From: Bacillus sp. FJAT-27916
GTDB lineage: Bacteria; Bacillota; Bacilli; Bacillales; Pradoshiaceae
Reading direction: 5' to 3'
Assembly: GCF_001183965.1 (NCBI RefSeq)
Contig: NZ_LFZV01000001.1
Coordinates: 3,588,956-3,652,955, forward strand
Length of the DNA: 64,000 bases
The position numbers were made by a program, and so were the translations under genes. This document shows, one piece after another, positions 25,851 to 34,366 of this stretch (its first letter is position 1; every line of letters starts with the position of its first letter). The notes under the pieces are model-generated. The model ran no database searches. It saw only the letters and a list, made by a program, of their open reading frames with translations, and was not told the DNA's origin.

Positions 25851-26978
25851 TTGAAGAAGAAATTGAAGCATCTCGAACCGCACGTACATTCAACATACTC
25901 CCATCTTCATTCCCACCCAGAGGTAAGCTGGAACGAGAAAGAAACTGCCGCATATATCCTTCAGCGACTAAGCGAAGATGGACTCAAATGCACCCCATTT
26001 CCCTCCTTCCCTGGCTTAATTGCTGAAATCGGCACCGGACGGCCCGTCATCGCCATCCGCGCGGATATGGACGCACTCTGGCAGGAGAAGGATGGCTCTT
26101 TCCAGGCTGTCCATTCCTGCGGGCATGATGCCCATATGTCCATCGTTCTTGGAACAGCAGCACTCTTAAAAGACAGCATCGGCGGCTTGAAAGGCACCAT
26201 CCGTTTCATCTTTCAGCCTGCCGAGGAAACAGGCGAGGGAGCTATCGCTGTCACAAAGCTCGGCGTCGTAGATGATGTCGATTATTTATTCGGCCTCCAC
26301 CTGCGCCCAATCGAGGAACTGCCGCTCGGAGCCGCCGCCCCTGCTATCAATCATGGGGCAAGCCATCACATCCTCGGCAAAATCATCGGTGAAGACGCCC
26401 ATGGAGCCAGGCCCCACCTCGGCACAAGCGCCATCGAAACCGGCATGATGCTCAACCAATTGCTCAGCCAAATCAAACTATCACCCATGAACCCGCACTC
26501 CGTCAAACTGACCCGTTTTGAAGCAGGCGGGGAGAACTTAAACATCATCCCCGGCAACGCCATTTTCGGCATTGACGCCAGGGCTCAATCAAACGAAGAC
26601 CTTAACCACCTCAAAGTTGAAATCCAGCGCTCCATCCAAGCACTTGAGGAATGGTACGGAATCACCATTGAACAAGAACACCAGCCAGACACAACGGCTT
26701 CCATCATCTCAAAAGAAGCTGCCAACCATATGGAAACCGCCATCATCGACACTCTCGGCAGAAAAGGATTACACAAAACCGTTGTCACCCCAGGCAGCGA
26801 CGATTTTCACTTCTACACAAAATTACGTCCAAACATCAAAGCAACCATGCTCGCACTCGGCGCCGATCTCACCCCCGGCCTGCACCATCCGCATATGACC
26901 TTTGACCATTCCTGTTTGATGATTGGCGTAGAAATCATGTCGCGGGCTGTTATGGAAACAATGAAGGCTGAATCATAA
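25851..26978 (+). CDS. M20-family amidohydrolase (AmhX/N-acylamino acid hydrolase-like)
   Basis: 375 residues with the M20D layout: SHLHSHPEVSWNEKETAAYI at the N-terminus, AIRADMDAL, the HSCGHDAHM metal motif (Cys, His), PAEETGEGA with the catalytic Glu, and LHLRP. The C-terminus has GSDDFHFY and HHPHMTFD. Relatives hydrolyse N-acyl amino acids or indole-acetyl amino acids. With the NSAR-type MenC upstream, an N-succinyl- or N-acylamino-acid hydrolase is a plausible role. The start is TTG at 25851 with AAAGGAT about 9 bp upstream, and is less certain than the rest. Confidence 0.85.
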   Translation: MKKKLKHLEPHVHSTYSHLHSHPEVSWNEKETAAYILQRLSEDGLKCTPFPSFPGLIAEIGTGRPVIAIRADMDALWQEKDGSFQAVHSCGHDAHMSIVLGTAALLKDSIGGLKGTIRFIFQPAEETGEGAIAVTKLGVVDDVDYLFGLHLRPIEELPLGAAAPAINHGASHHILGKIIGEDAHGARPHLGTSAIETGMMLNQLLSQIKLSPMNPHSVKLTRFEAGGENLNIIPGNAIFGIDARAQSNEDLNHLKVEIQRSIQALEEWYGITIEQEHQPDTTASIISKEAANHMETAIIDTLGRKGLHKTVVTPGSDDFHFYTKLRPNIKATMLALGADLTPGLHHPHMTFDHSCLMIGVEIMSRAVMETMKAES

Positions 26979-26997
26979 TGGGTGATTCGGCTTTTTT
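26967..26997 (+). terminator. Terminator of the amidohydrolase gene, overlapping its stop
   Basis: GCTGAATCA (26967-26975) pairs with TGATTCGGC (26983-26991) with one G-U pair, followed by TTTTTT. Confidence 0.82.
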
Positions 26998-27052
26998 GTT
27001 TGGGAATGAGGATGCCTGAGGCACCTTTGGCCCATTTGTATAGGGGTTGGGT

Positions 27053-27585
27053 GGGCTTTCTCTGACGATGTCCACCCTTTGACCATCCTTTCCCCCCTTT
27101 GCATGGGGGTTGGGTGGGCTTTCTCTGACGATGCCCACCCTTTGTCCACCCTTCATCCCCCTTGCCTGGGCATTGGATGGGCTTTCTCTGACGATGTCCA
27201 CCCTTTCCCCCCTTTCCGTGGGAGTTGGGTGGGCTTTCTCTGACGATGTCCACCCTTTGTCCATCCTTTCCCCCCTTTGCCTGGGCATTGGGTGGGCTTT
27301 CTCTGACGATTCCCACCCTTTGTCCACCCTTCATCCCCCTTGCCTGGGGGTTGGGTGGACTTTCTCTGACGATTCCCACCCTTTGTCCACCCTTTCCCCC
27401 CTTTGCGTGGGAGTTGGATGGGCTTTCTCTGACGATTCCCACCCTTTGTCCACCCTTTCCCCCCTTTGCGTGGGAGTTGGGTGGGCTTTCTCTGACAATG
27501 TCCACCCTTCATCCCCCTTGCCCGGGCATTGGGTGGGCTTTCTCTGACGATTCCCCCCCTTTGTCCACCCTCTCCCCCACTCTTC
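27053..27585. repeat. Minisatellite: nine 63-bp (two 52-bp) tandem units, C-rich plus strand
   Basis: The anchor GGGCTTTCTCTGACGAT (one unit has GGACTTT, one GACAAT) starts at 27053, 27116, 27179, 27231, 27294, 27357, 27420, 27483 and 27535. Spacing is 63 bp except for two 52-bp units, which lack one copy of an internal TTTGTCCACCC. Two core subtypes alternate: CTTTCCCCCCTTTGC and CTTCATCCCCCTTGCC. The minus strand of most units carries four G-runs of 3-6 G. The array lies between the terminators of two converging genes. Frames open across parts of it on both strands, but the 52-bp units shift them, so coding is unlikely. Confidence 0.92.
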
Positions 27586-27602
27586 AACCCCTTACAAACA
27601 AG

Positions 27603-27626
27603 AAAGCCGAGCCATTTTGACTCGGA
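27603..27626 (-). terminator. Terminator of the fructokinase gene
   Basis: On the minus strand GTCCGAG and CTCGGCT form a stem around TCAAAATGG, followed by TTCTTGTTTG. Confidence 0.7.
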
Positions 27627-27651
27627 CATGATCATTTTGTCTATTTGGTTT

Positions 27652-28614
27652 TTATAGCATAGCGAGAATTTCTTCTAGCGTTGGTAGTGCGCTAATTCCG
27701 CCTTTTTTAGTAGTCGTAAGTGCTCCGCTTGCATTTGAAAAGGTTAGAAGATGATTACTATGTTCTTCAGCATATTTCTCTAGATTGTTAATTGTCACGC
27801 CATCACGTAGTAAACAAGATAAAAATCCTCCAATGAACGCATCTCCTGCACCTGTTGTATCCACAGCGGTAACTTTATATGCTTCTTTAAAGGTTGAATG
27901 GTTTCTAGTGATGATGTAGGCGCCTTTGCTCCCTTTTGTATATACCACGACCTTAACATGCCCAGTAAATAGTGATTGTAAGCCCGCAGATTCATCCTTT
28001 ATTCCTGTTATGAATTCCAATTCTTCATCTGAAACCTTCACAATATGAGATTGAGGGAGAAAGGCTAATATCGTCTTTCTGCAGCTTTCGTGGTCATTCC
28101 AGAGCGGTAAACGGACATTAGGGTCAAAACTAATAATCCCTTTATTCCTATGAGTCTGTTTAATTAACTTTTCATGAGCATATTTCATGGGTGATTCTAC
28201 TAAATCGACTGAACAGAAGTGAAGAATATCGCCTTGTTCCATTAAATTGTCTTCTATTTCTTCTGCTTGTAATAATAAATCGGCAGAAGGATTACGATAG
28301 AAGCTAAAATCTCGTTCTCCGTCACTGTTCAATGAAACAAAGGCCAACCCTGTATTAGCTTCGCTTGTTCTTAATACCGATTTAGTGTCGACCCCAGCAT
28401 TCTCTAAAGTATCTATTAGAAAGTCACCAAATGCATCTTCACCTAATTTCGTAACCATCTTAGCCGATTGCCCATATCGGGATACCGCAGCAGCTACATT
28501 TGCTGGTGCACCACCAGGTGCTTTTTCAAAACGATTGACGTCCTTTAATCCTACCCCGTTTTCTTGAGGGATAAAGTCAATTAACACTTCACCGATACTC
28601 ACTAATTTGGACAT
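27652..28614 (-). CDS. scrK: PfkB-family fructokinase
   Basis: A 320-residue ribokinase-fold sugar kinase. N-terminal PGGAPANVAAAVSRYG and C-terminal DTTGAGDAFIGGFL are the PfkB signatures 1 and 2, the second with the catalytic Asp in GAGD. As last gene of the sucrose operon it should phosphorylate the fructose released by the hydrolase. The start is ATG at 28614, with AGGTGAT 5 bp upstream. It is separated from scrB by a 90-bp gap with a hairpin. Confidence 0.9.
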   Translation of the reverse strand: MSKLVSIGEVLIDFIPQENGVGLKDVNRFEKAPGGAPANVAAAVSRYGQSAKMVTKLGEDAFGDFLIDTLENAGVDTKSVLRTSEANTGLAFVSLNSDGERDFSFYRNPSADLLLQAEEIEDNLMEQGDILHFCSVDLVESPMKYAHEKLIKQTHRNKGIISFDPNVRLPLWNDHESCRKTILAFLPQSHIVKVSDEELEFITGIKDESAGLQSLFTGHVKVVVYTKGSKGAYIITRNHSTFKEAYKVTAVDTTGAGDAFIGGFLSCLLRDGVTINNLEKYAEEHSNHLLTFSNASGALTTTKKGGISALPTLEEILAML

Positions 28615-28658
28615 GTTATCACCTGACATTCTGTATTTTAGTTCTTTCTATATAAATG

Positions 28659-28691
28659 ACAGCCACATCCATAAGGATTGAATGTGGCTGT
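28659..28691 (-). other. Intercistronic hairpin scrB-scrK
   Basis: ACAGCCACAT (28659-28668) pairs with ATGTGGCTGT (28682-28691). Only a weak U-run follows on the minus strand, so partial termination or mRNA stabilisation between the cistrons is likely. Confidence 0.55.
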
Positions 28692-28703
28692 GATATTTTG
28701 TGA

Positions 28704-30197
28704 TTATTCCCAGATATCAGCTAGTTTCCAAGCCTGCACAGATTTAAGATTTACTTTTCCATCTTCAGCGTAGAATTGAACATTTAAACTTGTTTTCTTT
28801 GGATAGATTCTACTTGTCATTGTGGTAGTACCTTCGTTTGCAAATACTTCAATCGATGATCGGTCAAGATAGAGGTGAAGAATAACTGTATCGCCTTCTA
28901 AATTGATAGCCGTCTGGCGGATACCTTTTACTCCTGCACCAGAGTGCTCGCGATTAAGTATAAGCTTACTATGCTCTACATCAATGCCAATGGAGGTCTC
29001 TTCCGTTCCATCTTCACTGCATCTCACCTTGATTCCGAATTCCTTTGCCGTAAGGTTTTTTAGTGAGAATTCAGCTTTAAGCTCGAGCAGTTCTTGGTTT
29101 ATCGGTGTTTTAATAACTTCATTTGAAATAGAGGCCACATTCACTTCTAGTTCCTGTTCACGAAGGCCTTTCAGCTCGGCAACTGGCTTCATGATTATGT
29201 TTCCTTCAGCAGATAAAGATAACTCCCTTGGTAGTGTTAAAGCTCCACACCATCCATGCTCTTTAGTCGGCATTTCAGATTCCCACATATCCATCCATCC
29301 TATAGCAATTCGACGACCTTGATCATCATGTAATGTCTGTACCGCATAGAAGTCATGGCCATGATCGATTTCGTGGAAATCACCATGCTCAAATTTCTTC
29401 GTGGTTTCATTGTAAGATCCGATTAAATACCCTGTTTGGAAAAGGTTATTGTAAGAGTCTCCTTCTGCTTTCATTCCTTGAGGAGAGAATAGCAGAACAT
29501 CCTTTCCATCTAGCTCAAAGAAATCTGGACATTCCCACATATATCCCAAGTTACTTTCATTTTGCGCCAATACGCCTTCATACTCCCAATCGATTAAATC
29601 CTTTGAAGTATAGTGAATAACTCGACCAATATCATCTTTCGTTCTGTTGCCCAATACAATATGGTAAAGGCCATCTTTTTCCCAGATTTTCGGATCACGG
29701 ACATGCCCTGTACTGTCTTCTGGAATGTCTCTAATTACTGGGTTATTTTCATACTTCTCGAAGTGAATGCCATCTTTGCTTGAAGCGATGCACTGTGTCT
29801 GAATCGCAATATCTTTTGATTGATCAACCCATACATGGCCTGTATAAATTAAATAGAGCATATCATCCTTTACAATAGCACTCCCGGAAAAGCACCCATC
29901 GCGATCATAATCATGGTCAGGTGCCAAGGCCACTGGAAGATGCTCCCAGTGAACTAAATCCTTACTTTTGGCGTGGCCCCAATGCATTGGCCCCCAGCTC
30001 TCTCCATATGGATAATGCTGATAAAATGCATGGTATTCACCTTTAAAAAACACAAGACCATTTGGATCATTAATCCAGTTAGCTGGCGCGGCAATATGAT
30101 AGCCTAAACGCCAATCCTTTTTCATTTTTTTTACGGCTTCTTGAAGAGCCTCATTTGCTTGATTAATTGCATTATTAGCCATTGTGACAGTCGTCAT
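28704..30197 (-). CDS. scrB: Sucrose-6-phosphate hydrolase / invertase, GH32
   Basis: 497 residues of the GH32 five-bladed propeller plus C-terminal beta-sandwich. The nucleophile Asp is in WINDPNGL, the stabilising Asp in VRDPKIW, and the acid/base Glu in MWECPDFF. Because the cognate transporter is a proton symporter, not a PTS, the physiological substrate may be free sucrose (CscA-like) despite the family name. The start is ATG at 30197, with AAGGAA about 11 bp upstream. Confidence 0.92.
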   Translation of the reverse strand: MTTVTMANNAINQANEALQEAVKKMKKDWRLGYHIAAPANWINDPNGLVFFKGEYHAFYQHYPYGESWGPMHWGHAKSKDLVHWEHLPVALAPDHDYDRDGCFSGSAIVKDDMLYLIYTGHVWVDQSKDIAIQTQCIASSKDGIHFEKYENNPVIRDIPEDSTGHVRDPKIWEKDGLYHIVLGNRTKDDIGRVIHYTSKDLIDWEYEGVLAQNESNLGYMWECPDFFELDGKDVLLFSPQGMKAEGDSYNNLFQTGYLIGSYNETTKKFEHGDFHEIDHGHDFYAVQTLHDDQGRRIAIGWMDMWESEMPTKEHGWCGALTLPRELSLSAEGNIIMKPVAELKGLREQELEVNVASISNEVIKTPINQELLELKAEFSLKNLTAKEFGIKVRCSEDGTEETSIGIDVEHSKLILNREHSGAGVKGIRQTAINLEGDTVILHLYLDRSSIEVFANEGTTTMTSRIYPKKTSLNVQFYAEDGKVNLKSVQAWKLADIWE

Positions 30198-30226
30198 ATA
30201 AATCACGTTCCTTTTCAAGTTTTCTA

Positions 30227-31465
30227 TTAAGATGCTTTAGCTTGTCTATTCATTTGCACTTCTTCTTTTACATCCTTGGTTAATGTAAAGCAGGAAATAA
30301 TATTAAATGTCAGCACAATTCCACCAATGATGAAGTACACATGACTGAATCCTATTGTGTCGTATAAAGAACCAAATACTGGTGATAGAAATGCAGCAGC
30401 AATCGCACTTGAGAATTGGAAACCTACTAAATAAAGAGTTGAAGATAAGCGATTATCAAAATGCTGAGCCAGGTATTTAAAAATCGCAATTAACATAATC
30501 GGCAATTCGAGAGCATGAAGCAGTTTCATACAAGATATGCCGATTGGTTCAAAGGCCAAACCTGAACCAATAATACGTGTCGCCATGATAAAGCCAGCTA
30601 AGAGCAACGATTTTTTTGCTCCAATTTTGTTTACAATAAATGGTGCAGCGAACATCATGCCTGCTTCCAAAAATACTTGGAATGAATTCAAGTAACCGTA
30701 TAATTGGTTTCCTTTAGAAATGTCAGAGAATAAAGAAGCATAATATGTAGGGAATTGTTGATCATACACCGAATAGAAACATACTACGCCAAATACATAC
30801 ATGACGAAGAACCAGAACTTTTTCAGTTTTAACAATCCAAAGACATCCTTCATCTTAATGGGCTCTTGAGTAGTAATATCCGAAGAACCTGTTAAATCTA
30901 CTTTTGTCATTAATAAGATCAATACTAAACATAAAGCTGAACCTGAAGCTAACCAGAAATTAATATTAGGATTGATGTTAAATAGCTGTCCTGCGAAGAA
31001 AGTCGCTGCTGCCCATCCTAAAGAGCCCCACATTCTTGATTTCCCATATTCAAAGTCACACTTACGACCTATTTTTTCAATATATGATTCTACTGCTCCA
31101 CAGCCTGCTTGGAAGGCAGCACCTAGGAACATACCGCCTACGATAGCACCTAATAAAATGTTGTATTTCAATAATGGTCCATAAATATAGATGAAGAAAG
31201 GACCTGATAAAACAAGTAATGCAGTAATAAACCAAAGGATATGTTTCTTTAAGCCAATCTTGTCAGAGATTACTCCATAAAGCGGTTGCATAATTAATGC
31301 TACGATTGCGTTTGCTGAGAAGATAATCCCTGTACTAGCACCGCTTAACTGAATATCTTGACTTAACCAAATAGAAAATAAAGACATACAGGAAGACCAT
31401 GTAAAGAAGTAAAAAAAGAAAAATGCACTTAATAACCAATAATTTCGTTTTGCTCCTATTTTCAT
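30227..31465 (-). CDS. cscB: Sucrose/oligosaccharide:H+ symporter (LacY/CscB family)
   Basis: A 412-residue, 12-helix MFS sugar symporter of the LacY/CscB type. It begins NYWLLSAFFFFYFFTWSS, typical of this family, and has GVISDKIGLKKHILW in loop 2-3, AVESYIEK in helix 4 (the CscB/LacY sugar-site Glu position) and RMWGSLGWA in helix 5 (the conserved Arg). The operon context gives sucrose as substrate. It is the first gene after the operator-promoter region, and the site GGGAAG/GTAGGG precedes ATG 31465. Confidence 0.85.
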   Translation of the reverse strand: MKIGAKRNYWLLSAFFFFYFFTWSSCMSLFSIWLSQDIQLSGASTGIIFSANAIVALIMQPLYGVISDKIGLKKHILWFITALLVLSGPFFIYIYGPLLKYNILLGAIVGGMFLGAAFQAGCGAVESYIEKIGRKCDFEYGKSRMWGSLGWAAATFFAGQLFNINPNINFWLASGSALCLVLILLMTKVDLTGSSDITTQEPIKMKDVFGLLKLKKFWFFVMYVFGVVCFYSVYDQQFPTYYASLFSDISKGNQLYGYLNSFQVFLEAGMMFAAPFIVNKIGAKKSLLLAGFIMATRIIGSGLAFEPIGISCMKLLHALELPIMLIAIFKYLAQHFDNRLSSTLYLVGFQFSSAIAAAFLSPVFGSLYDTIGFSHVYFIIGGIVLTFNIISCFTLTKDVKEEVQMNRQAKAS

Positions 31466-31486
31466 ACCCTACCACTTCCCTTTCTG

Positions 31487-31515
31487 TTTATAACTCTTTC
31501 AACAAATTACGTAAA
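31487..31515 (-). promoter_or_regulatory. Promoter of the sucrose operon
   Basis: Minus strand: TTTACG (31515-31510), 17-bp spacer, TATAAA (31492-31487). The -35 overlaps the downstream operator half. Confidence 0.65.
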
Positions 31516-31534
31516 CGTTTACGTAAACGTTTAC
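31511..31534. promoter_or_regulatory. Tandem LacI-type operators
   Basis: GTAAACGTTTAC occurs twice, back to back (31511-31522 and 31523-31534). Each is a perfect 12-bp palindrome with the central CG of LacI/GalR operators. They cover the -35 region and are the likely binding site of the adjacent LacI-family repressor. Confidence 0.82.
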
Positions 31535-31554
31535 TTTATTGCTTAACTTAATAA

Positions 31555-31568
31555 TAAAAGCGCTTTCA
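31555..31568 (-). promoter_or_regulatory. cre site (CcpA) upstream of the sucrose operon
   Basis: Minus strand TGAAAGCGCTTTTA fits the cre consensus TGWAANCGNTNWCA with one mismatch, suggesting catabolite control of the operon. Confidence 0.65.
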
Positions 31569-31609
31569 TGATTAAGCAAGAAGAAAATTGTTCCATGCAT
31601 AAAAAAATA

Positions 31610-31659
31610 AAAAAAGACCTATAGGTCCGACACTAAATATGTGTCCATCTATAGGTCTT
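31610..31659 (-). terminator. Terminator of the LacI-type regulator gene
   Basis: AAGACCTATAG (31614-31624) pairs with CTATAGGTCTT (31649-31659). The minus strand ends in a U-run. Confidence 0.85.
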
Positions 31660-31670
31660 GAATAATGATC

Positions 31671-32699
31671 TTAACTAGATCTTCGAATAATCAAGGATGT
31701 ATCTAACATGTAATCTGTCGGTTTTTCTTGCTTATTTTTGATGCAATCCAAAATGACCTCAGCAGCTTTCTGTCCCATTTCATAAGCTGGTTGTTTAACG
31801 GTTGTTAACGATGGATTAATGATTTTCATCCATTCATAATCATCAAATCCTATGATGGCCATTTCATCAGGAATTTTGATGTAATGCTCTTGGAAGTATG
31901 AAATAGCTCCCATTGTCATCACATTATTTGCAACAAAGAGTGCGCTGACCTCTTTTTGCTCCATAAACTCTTTCGCTATTCTGTATCCATCTTCTAAAGA
32001 AGCATTTCCTATTTTCACATACTTCTCATTAAAGGATAAATGATGATCTGCAAGGGCTTGCTTATATCCCTCTAAACGTTTATCACTTGTTGTTAAACCT
32101 AATTCCCCCGTTATAAACCCGATATGTTTATGCCCCTTTTCGATGAGATGCTTCGCAGCAGCATACGCACCTTGAAAATTATCGGTTAACACACAATTCC
32201 CTTGGTAGTTCTGGGGTTTTCGGTCAATGAAGACAATGGGTGAATCATTATTAATCGGCAGGTCAGCTAGATAAGAATAATCATTTCCGGTTGGTACTAG
32301 AATGATTCCGTCCACTAACTGATTATGGAACATTTGAATATGTTCTTTTTCTAAATCAGGATTTTCGTAGGAGTTACATAGAATTAATTTATACCCGTTC
32401 TTTGATAATGTTTGTTCGATACCTTGAGCGACAATCATAAAAAAAGCATTAGCTGTATCTGTAAATTCTTTAACTGGTACAATTAATCCGACTAAATGCG
32501 AATTCTGGCTCCTTAATGTTCTTGCAACAGGGTTAGGAACATAATTTAATTCCTTCATGGCCTCTTTTACCTTTGTCGTTACTTCTTCAGATACATATCT
32601 AGTTCCATTGATTACATGAGAGACAGTTGCTGTAGATACCTCCGCCATTGCCGCTACATCTTTTATACTTGTCTTGTTTTTCTTCTCTCTCGCAGCCAT
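31671..32699 (-). CDS. LacI/GalR-family repressor of the sucrose operon
   Basis: 342 residues: N-terminal LacI helix-turn-helix (SIKDVAAMAEVSTATVSHVIN) with hinge helix (NPVARTLRS), then a periplasmic-binding-protein-like sensor domain (HLVGLIVPV, GFDDYEWMKIINPSLTTV). It is encoded upstream of the transporter on the same strand, with its own terminator and a tandem operator between. It is the probable sucrose- or fructose-responsive repressor (CscR/ScrR role). The start is ATG at 32699, with GAGGAT 7 bp upstream. Confidence 0.9.
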   Translation of the reverse strand: MAAREKKNKTSIKDVAAMAEVSTATVSHVINGTRYVSEEVTTKVKEAMKELNYVPNPVARTLRSQNSHLVGLIVPVKEFTDTANAFFMIVAQGIEQTLSKNGYKLILCNSYENPDLEKEHIQMFHNQLVDGIILVPTGNDYSYLADLPINNDSPIVFIDRKPQNYQGNCVLTDNFQGAYAAAKHLIEKGHKHIGFITGELGLTTSDKRLEGYKQALADHHLSFNEKYVKIGNASLEDGYRIAKEFMEQKEVSALFVANNVMTMGAISYFQEHYIKIPDEMAIIGFDDYEWMKIINPSLTTVKQPAYEMGQKAAEVILDCIKNKQEKPTDYMLDTSLIIRRSS

Positions 32700-32709
32700 T
32701 GTCTAATCC

Positions 32710-32898
32710 TCACTTCATCTTTAAATCAATTGATACCCTCCGATTAACATGGATCGGAGTCATTCGGCTTTCAACCATTCGGTAATCTGCCAAAGACTTT
32801 ACCTTTATCCCACCCTGAGTTTGCACTCTCATTTGGCATTCATCTCCACACCGGTCGAAGTGGTAAGCTCTTTGCTGAATAAAGGTAAATAAACTCAT
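32710..32898 (-). CDS. Doubtful 62-aa ORF upstream of lacI-type gene
   Basis: An open frame of 62 codons ends 10 bp before the regulator. The peptide starts MSLFTFIQQRAYHFDRCGDE and ends HVNRRVSIDLKMK. There is no ribosome binding site before the ATG and no known family. It may be a leader peptide, a remnant or chance. Confidence 0.25.
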   Translation of the reverse strand: MSLFTFIQQRAYHFDRCGDECQMRVQTQGGIKVKSLADYRMVESRMTPIHVNRRVSIDLKMK

Positions 32899-33057
32899 AC
32901 ATATCGCTATAGACGCTACTTAAAGTATAACACATCGCCCCTGCTGCCTATTCTTCTCTTCAGAAATATCGTTGCATGAAGTTCTGTCAGCACTCTCCGG
33001 CTTGTTAAATTCTATATAAAAAATCATGCATTCCTCAAAAAAGTCTCTAATAAGCTA

Positions 33058-34242
33058 TTACCCTTCTAACGCTTGCTCAATATCTGCCCAAATATCCTCC
33101 CACGATTCAAGACCGACAGAGAGACGGATCAGCTGATCGGTGACGCCCATGGAGAGGCGGTCTTTTTCTGGAATGACAGCATGGGTCATGGAGGCTGGAT
33201 GAGAGATGAGTGTTTCCACATCTCCCAGACTGACGGCAATTTTGATGAGTTGGAGCTTGTTAAGGAAAGCTTGTGCTTCTCGTTTCCCTCCTTCTTTTAG
33301 TTCGAAGGAGATGACTCCTCCTGGCTGCTTCATTTGTTTAATGGCAGCTTCATGTCCGGCATTATCTTTATTCCATGGAAAATACACTTGCCCGACTTGC
33401 GGGTGATTTAGCAGCTGTTCATTGATCTTGATGGCATTTTCACTGTGGCGGTCCATGCGGACGGGCAGGGTTTTGAGACCGCGCAAAAGAAGCCATGCGT
33501 CAAATGGAGACATGATGCTGCCGATATCTTTCAGGCTGTTCTTTTTGAGATTAGTGATAAAGGATTTTTTTCCGGCAACCAGACCGGCGACGACATCTCC
33601 ATGTCCCCCAATGTATTTGGTTGCGCTATGGAGAGCAACATCACATCCGAGTGCAAGTGGTGATTGGAGATATGGAGATGGAAATGTGTTGTCGACAACG
33701 ACGGGAATGCCGTATTCCTTGGCCACGCGCGAAACCATCTCTAGGTCAATGACGCGCATCGTTGGGTTAATGGGTGTTTCGACAAAGATACAGGTCGTCT
33801 CTGGACGAATGCTGTTTCGAATTTGCTCTTCTGATTCCATCGGGCTGAAATCATAATCAATCGCATATTTATCCTTTAGCAAGACCAGTAAGTCAAAGGT
33901 GCATCCATACACACCAAGGGAGCAGAGGATATGGTCATTTGCTTTTGACAGTTCAATTAAAACAGCTGAAACCGCTCCCATTCCTGATGCGAAAGCGGCG
34001 CAATCTTCAGCTCCTTCTAGGACAGCCACCTTTTCTTCAAGTGCTTGAACAGTCGGGTTTCCGAGGCGGGAGTAAATATAGCCTTCTTCTGTTCCAGCAA
34101 AGCGTGCCTCGCCTTGCTCCGCTGTATCAAAAGTGAATGTTGAGGTTTGGTAAATCGGTGTGGATAGACTGCCTACATGCTTTTTTGTATCATATCCGGC
34201 ATGGACGGCTGCCGTTTCAAAGTGCTTGTATTCTTTTCTCAT
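33058..34242 (-). CDS. Methionine gamma-lyase (Cys/Met metabolism PLP enzyme)
   Basis: A 394-residue fold-type I PLP enzyme of the Cys/Met family. The PLP lysine is Lys209 in LHSATKYIGGHGDV. Tyr112-Gly113-Cys114 (VYGCTFDLL) corresponds to the Tyr114/Cys116 pair that marks methionine gamma-lyases, so this is preferred over cystathionine gamma-synthase or beta-lyase. The reaction splits methionine into methanethiol, 2-oxobutyrate and ammonia. The start is ATG at 34242, with GGAGGAG 9 bp upstream. Confidence 0.83.
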   Translation of the reverse strand: MRKEYKHFETAAVHAGYDTKKHVGSLSTPIYQTSTFTFDTAEQGEARFAGTEEGYIYSRLGNPTVQALEEKVAVLEGAEDCAAFASGMGAVSAVLIELSKANDHILCSLGVYGCTFDLLVLLKDKYAIDYDFSPMESEEQIRNSIRPETTCIFVETPINPTMRVIDLEMVSRVAKEYGIPVVVDNTFPSPYLQSPLALGCDVALHSATKYIGGHGDVVAGLVAGKKSFITNLKKNSLKDIGSIMSPFDAWLLLRGLKTLPVRMDRHSENAIKINEQLLNHPQVGQVYFPWNKDNAGHEAAIKQMKQPGGVISFELKEGGKREAQAFLNKLQLIKIAVSLGDVETLISHPASMTHAVIPEKDRLSMGVTDQLIRLSVGLESWEDIWADIEQALEG

Positions 34243-34335
34243 CCGTCAATTCTCCTCCAATTAAACAGGATTATTGTTCCATCTGATTTTATCATATGCC
34301 CAATAGGTAAATCATGGAATTCGGGAATATAGACA

Positions 34336-34362
34336 AAAAAATAAAAGGCTTGTTAAAAGCCT
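34336..34362 (-). terminator. Terminator of the YbaK gene
   Basis: AAAGGCTT and AAGCCTTT form a stem with a short loop. On the minus strand a T-rich tract follows. Confidence 0.7.
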
Positions 34363-34366
34363 TTCT

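Noticed and set aside
27053-27585. CRISPR array
   Set aside because: The whole 63-bp unit repeats, including the part that would be spacer. There are no unique spacers and no cas genes.
26813-27635. Several 100-230 codon open frames on both strands across the minisatellite
   Set aside because: They arise because most units are 63 bp (21 codons) and C/G-rich without stops. The two 52-bp units shift the frame, there are no ribosome binding sites, and frames overlap on both strands.
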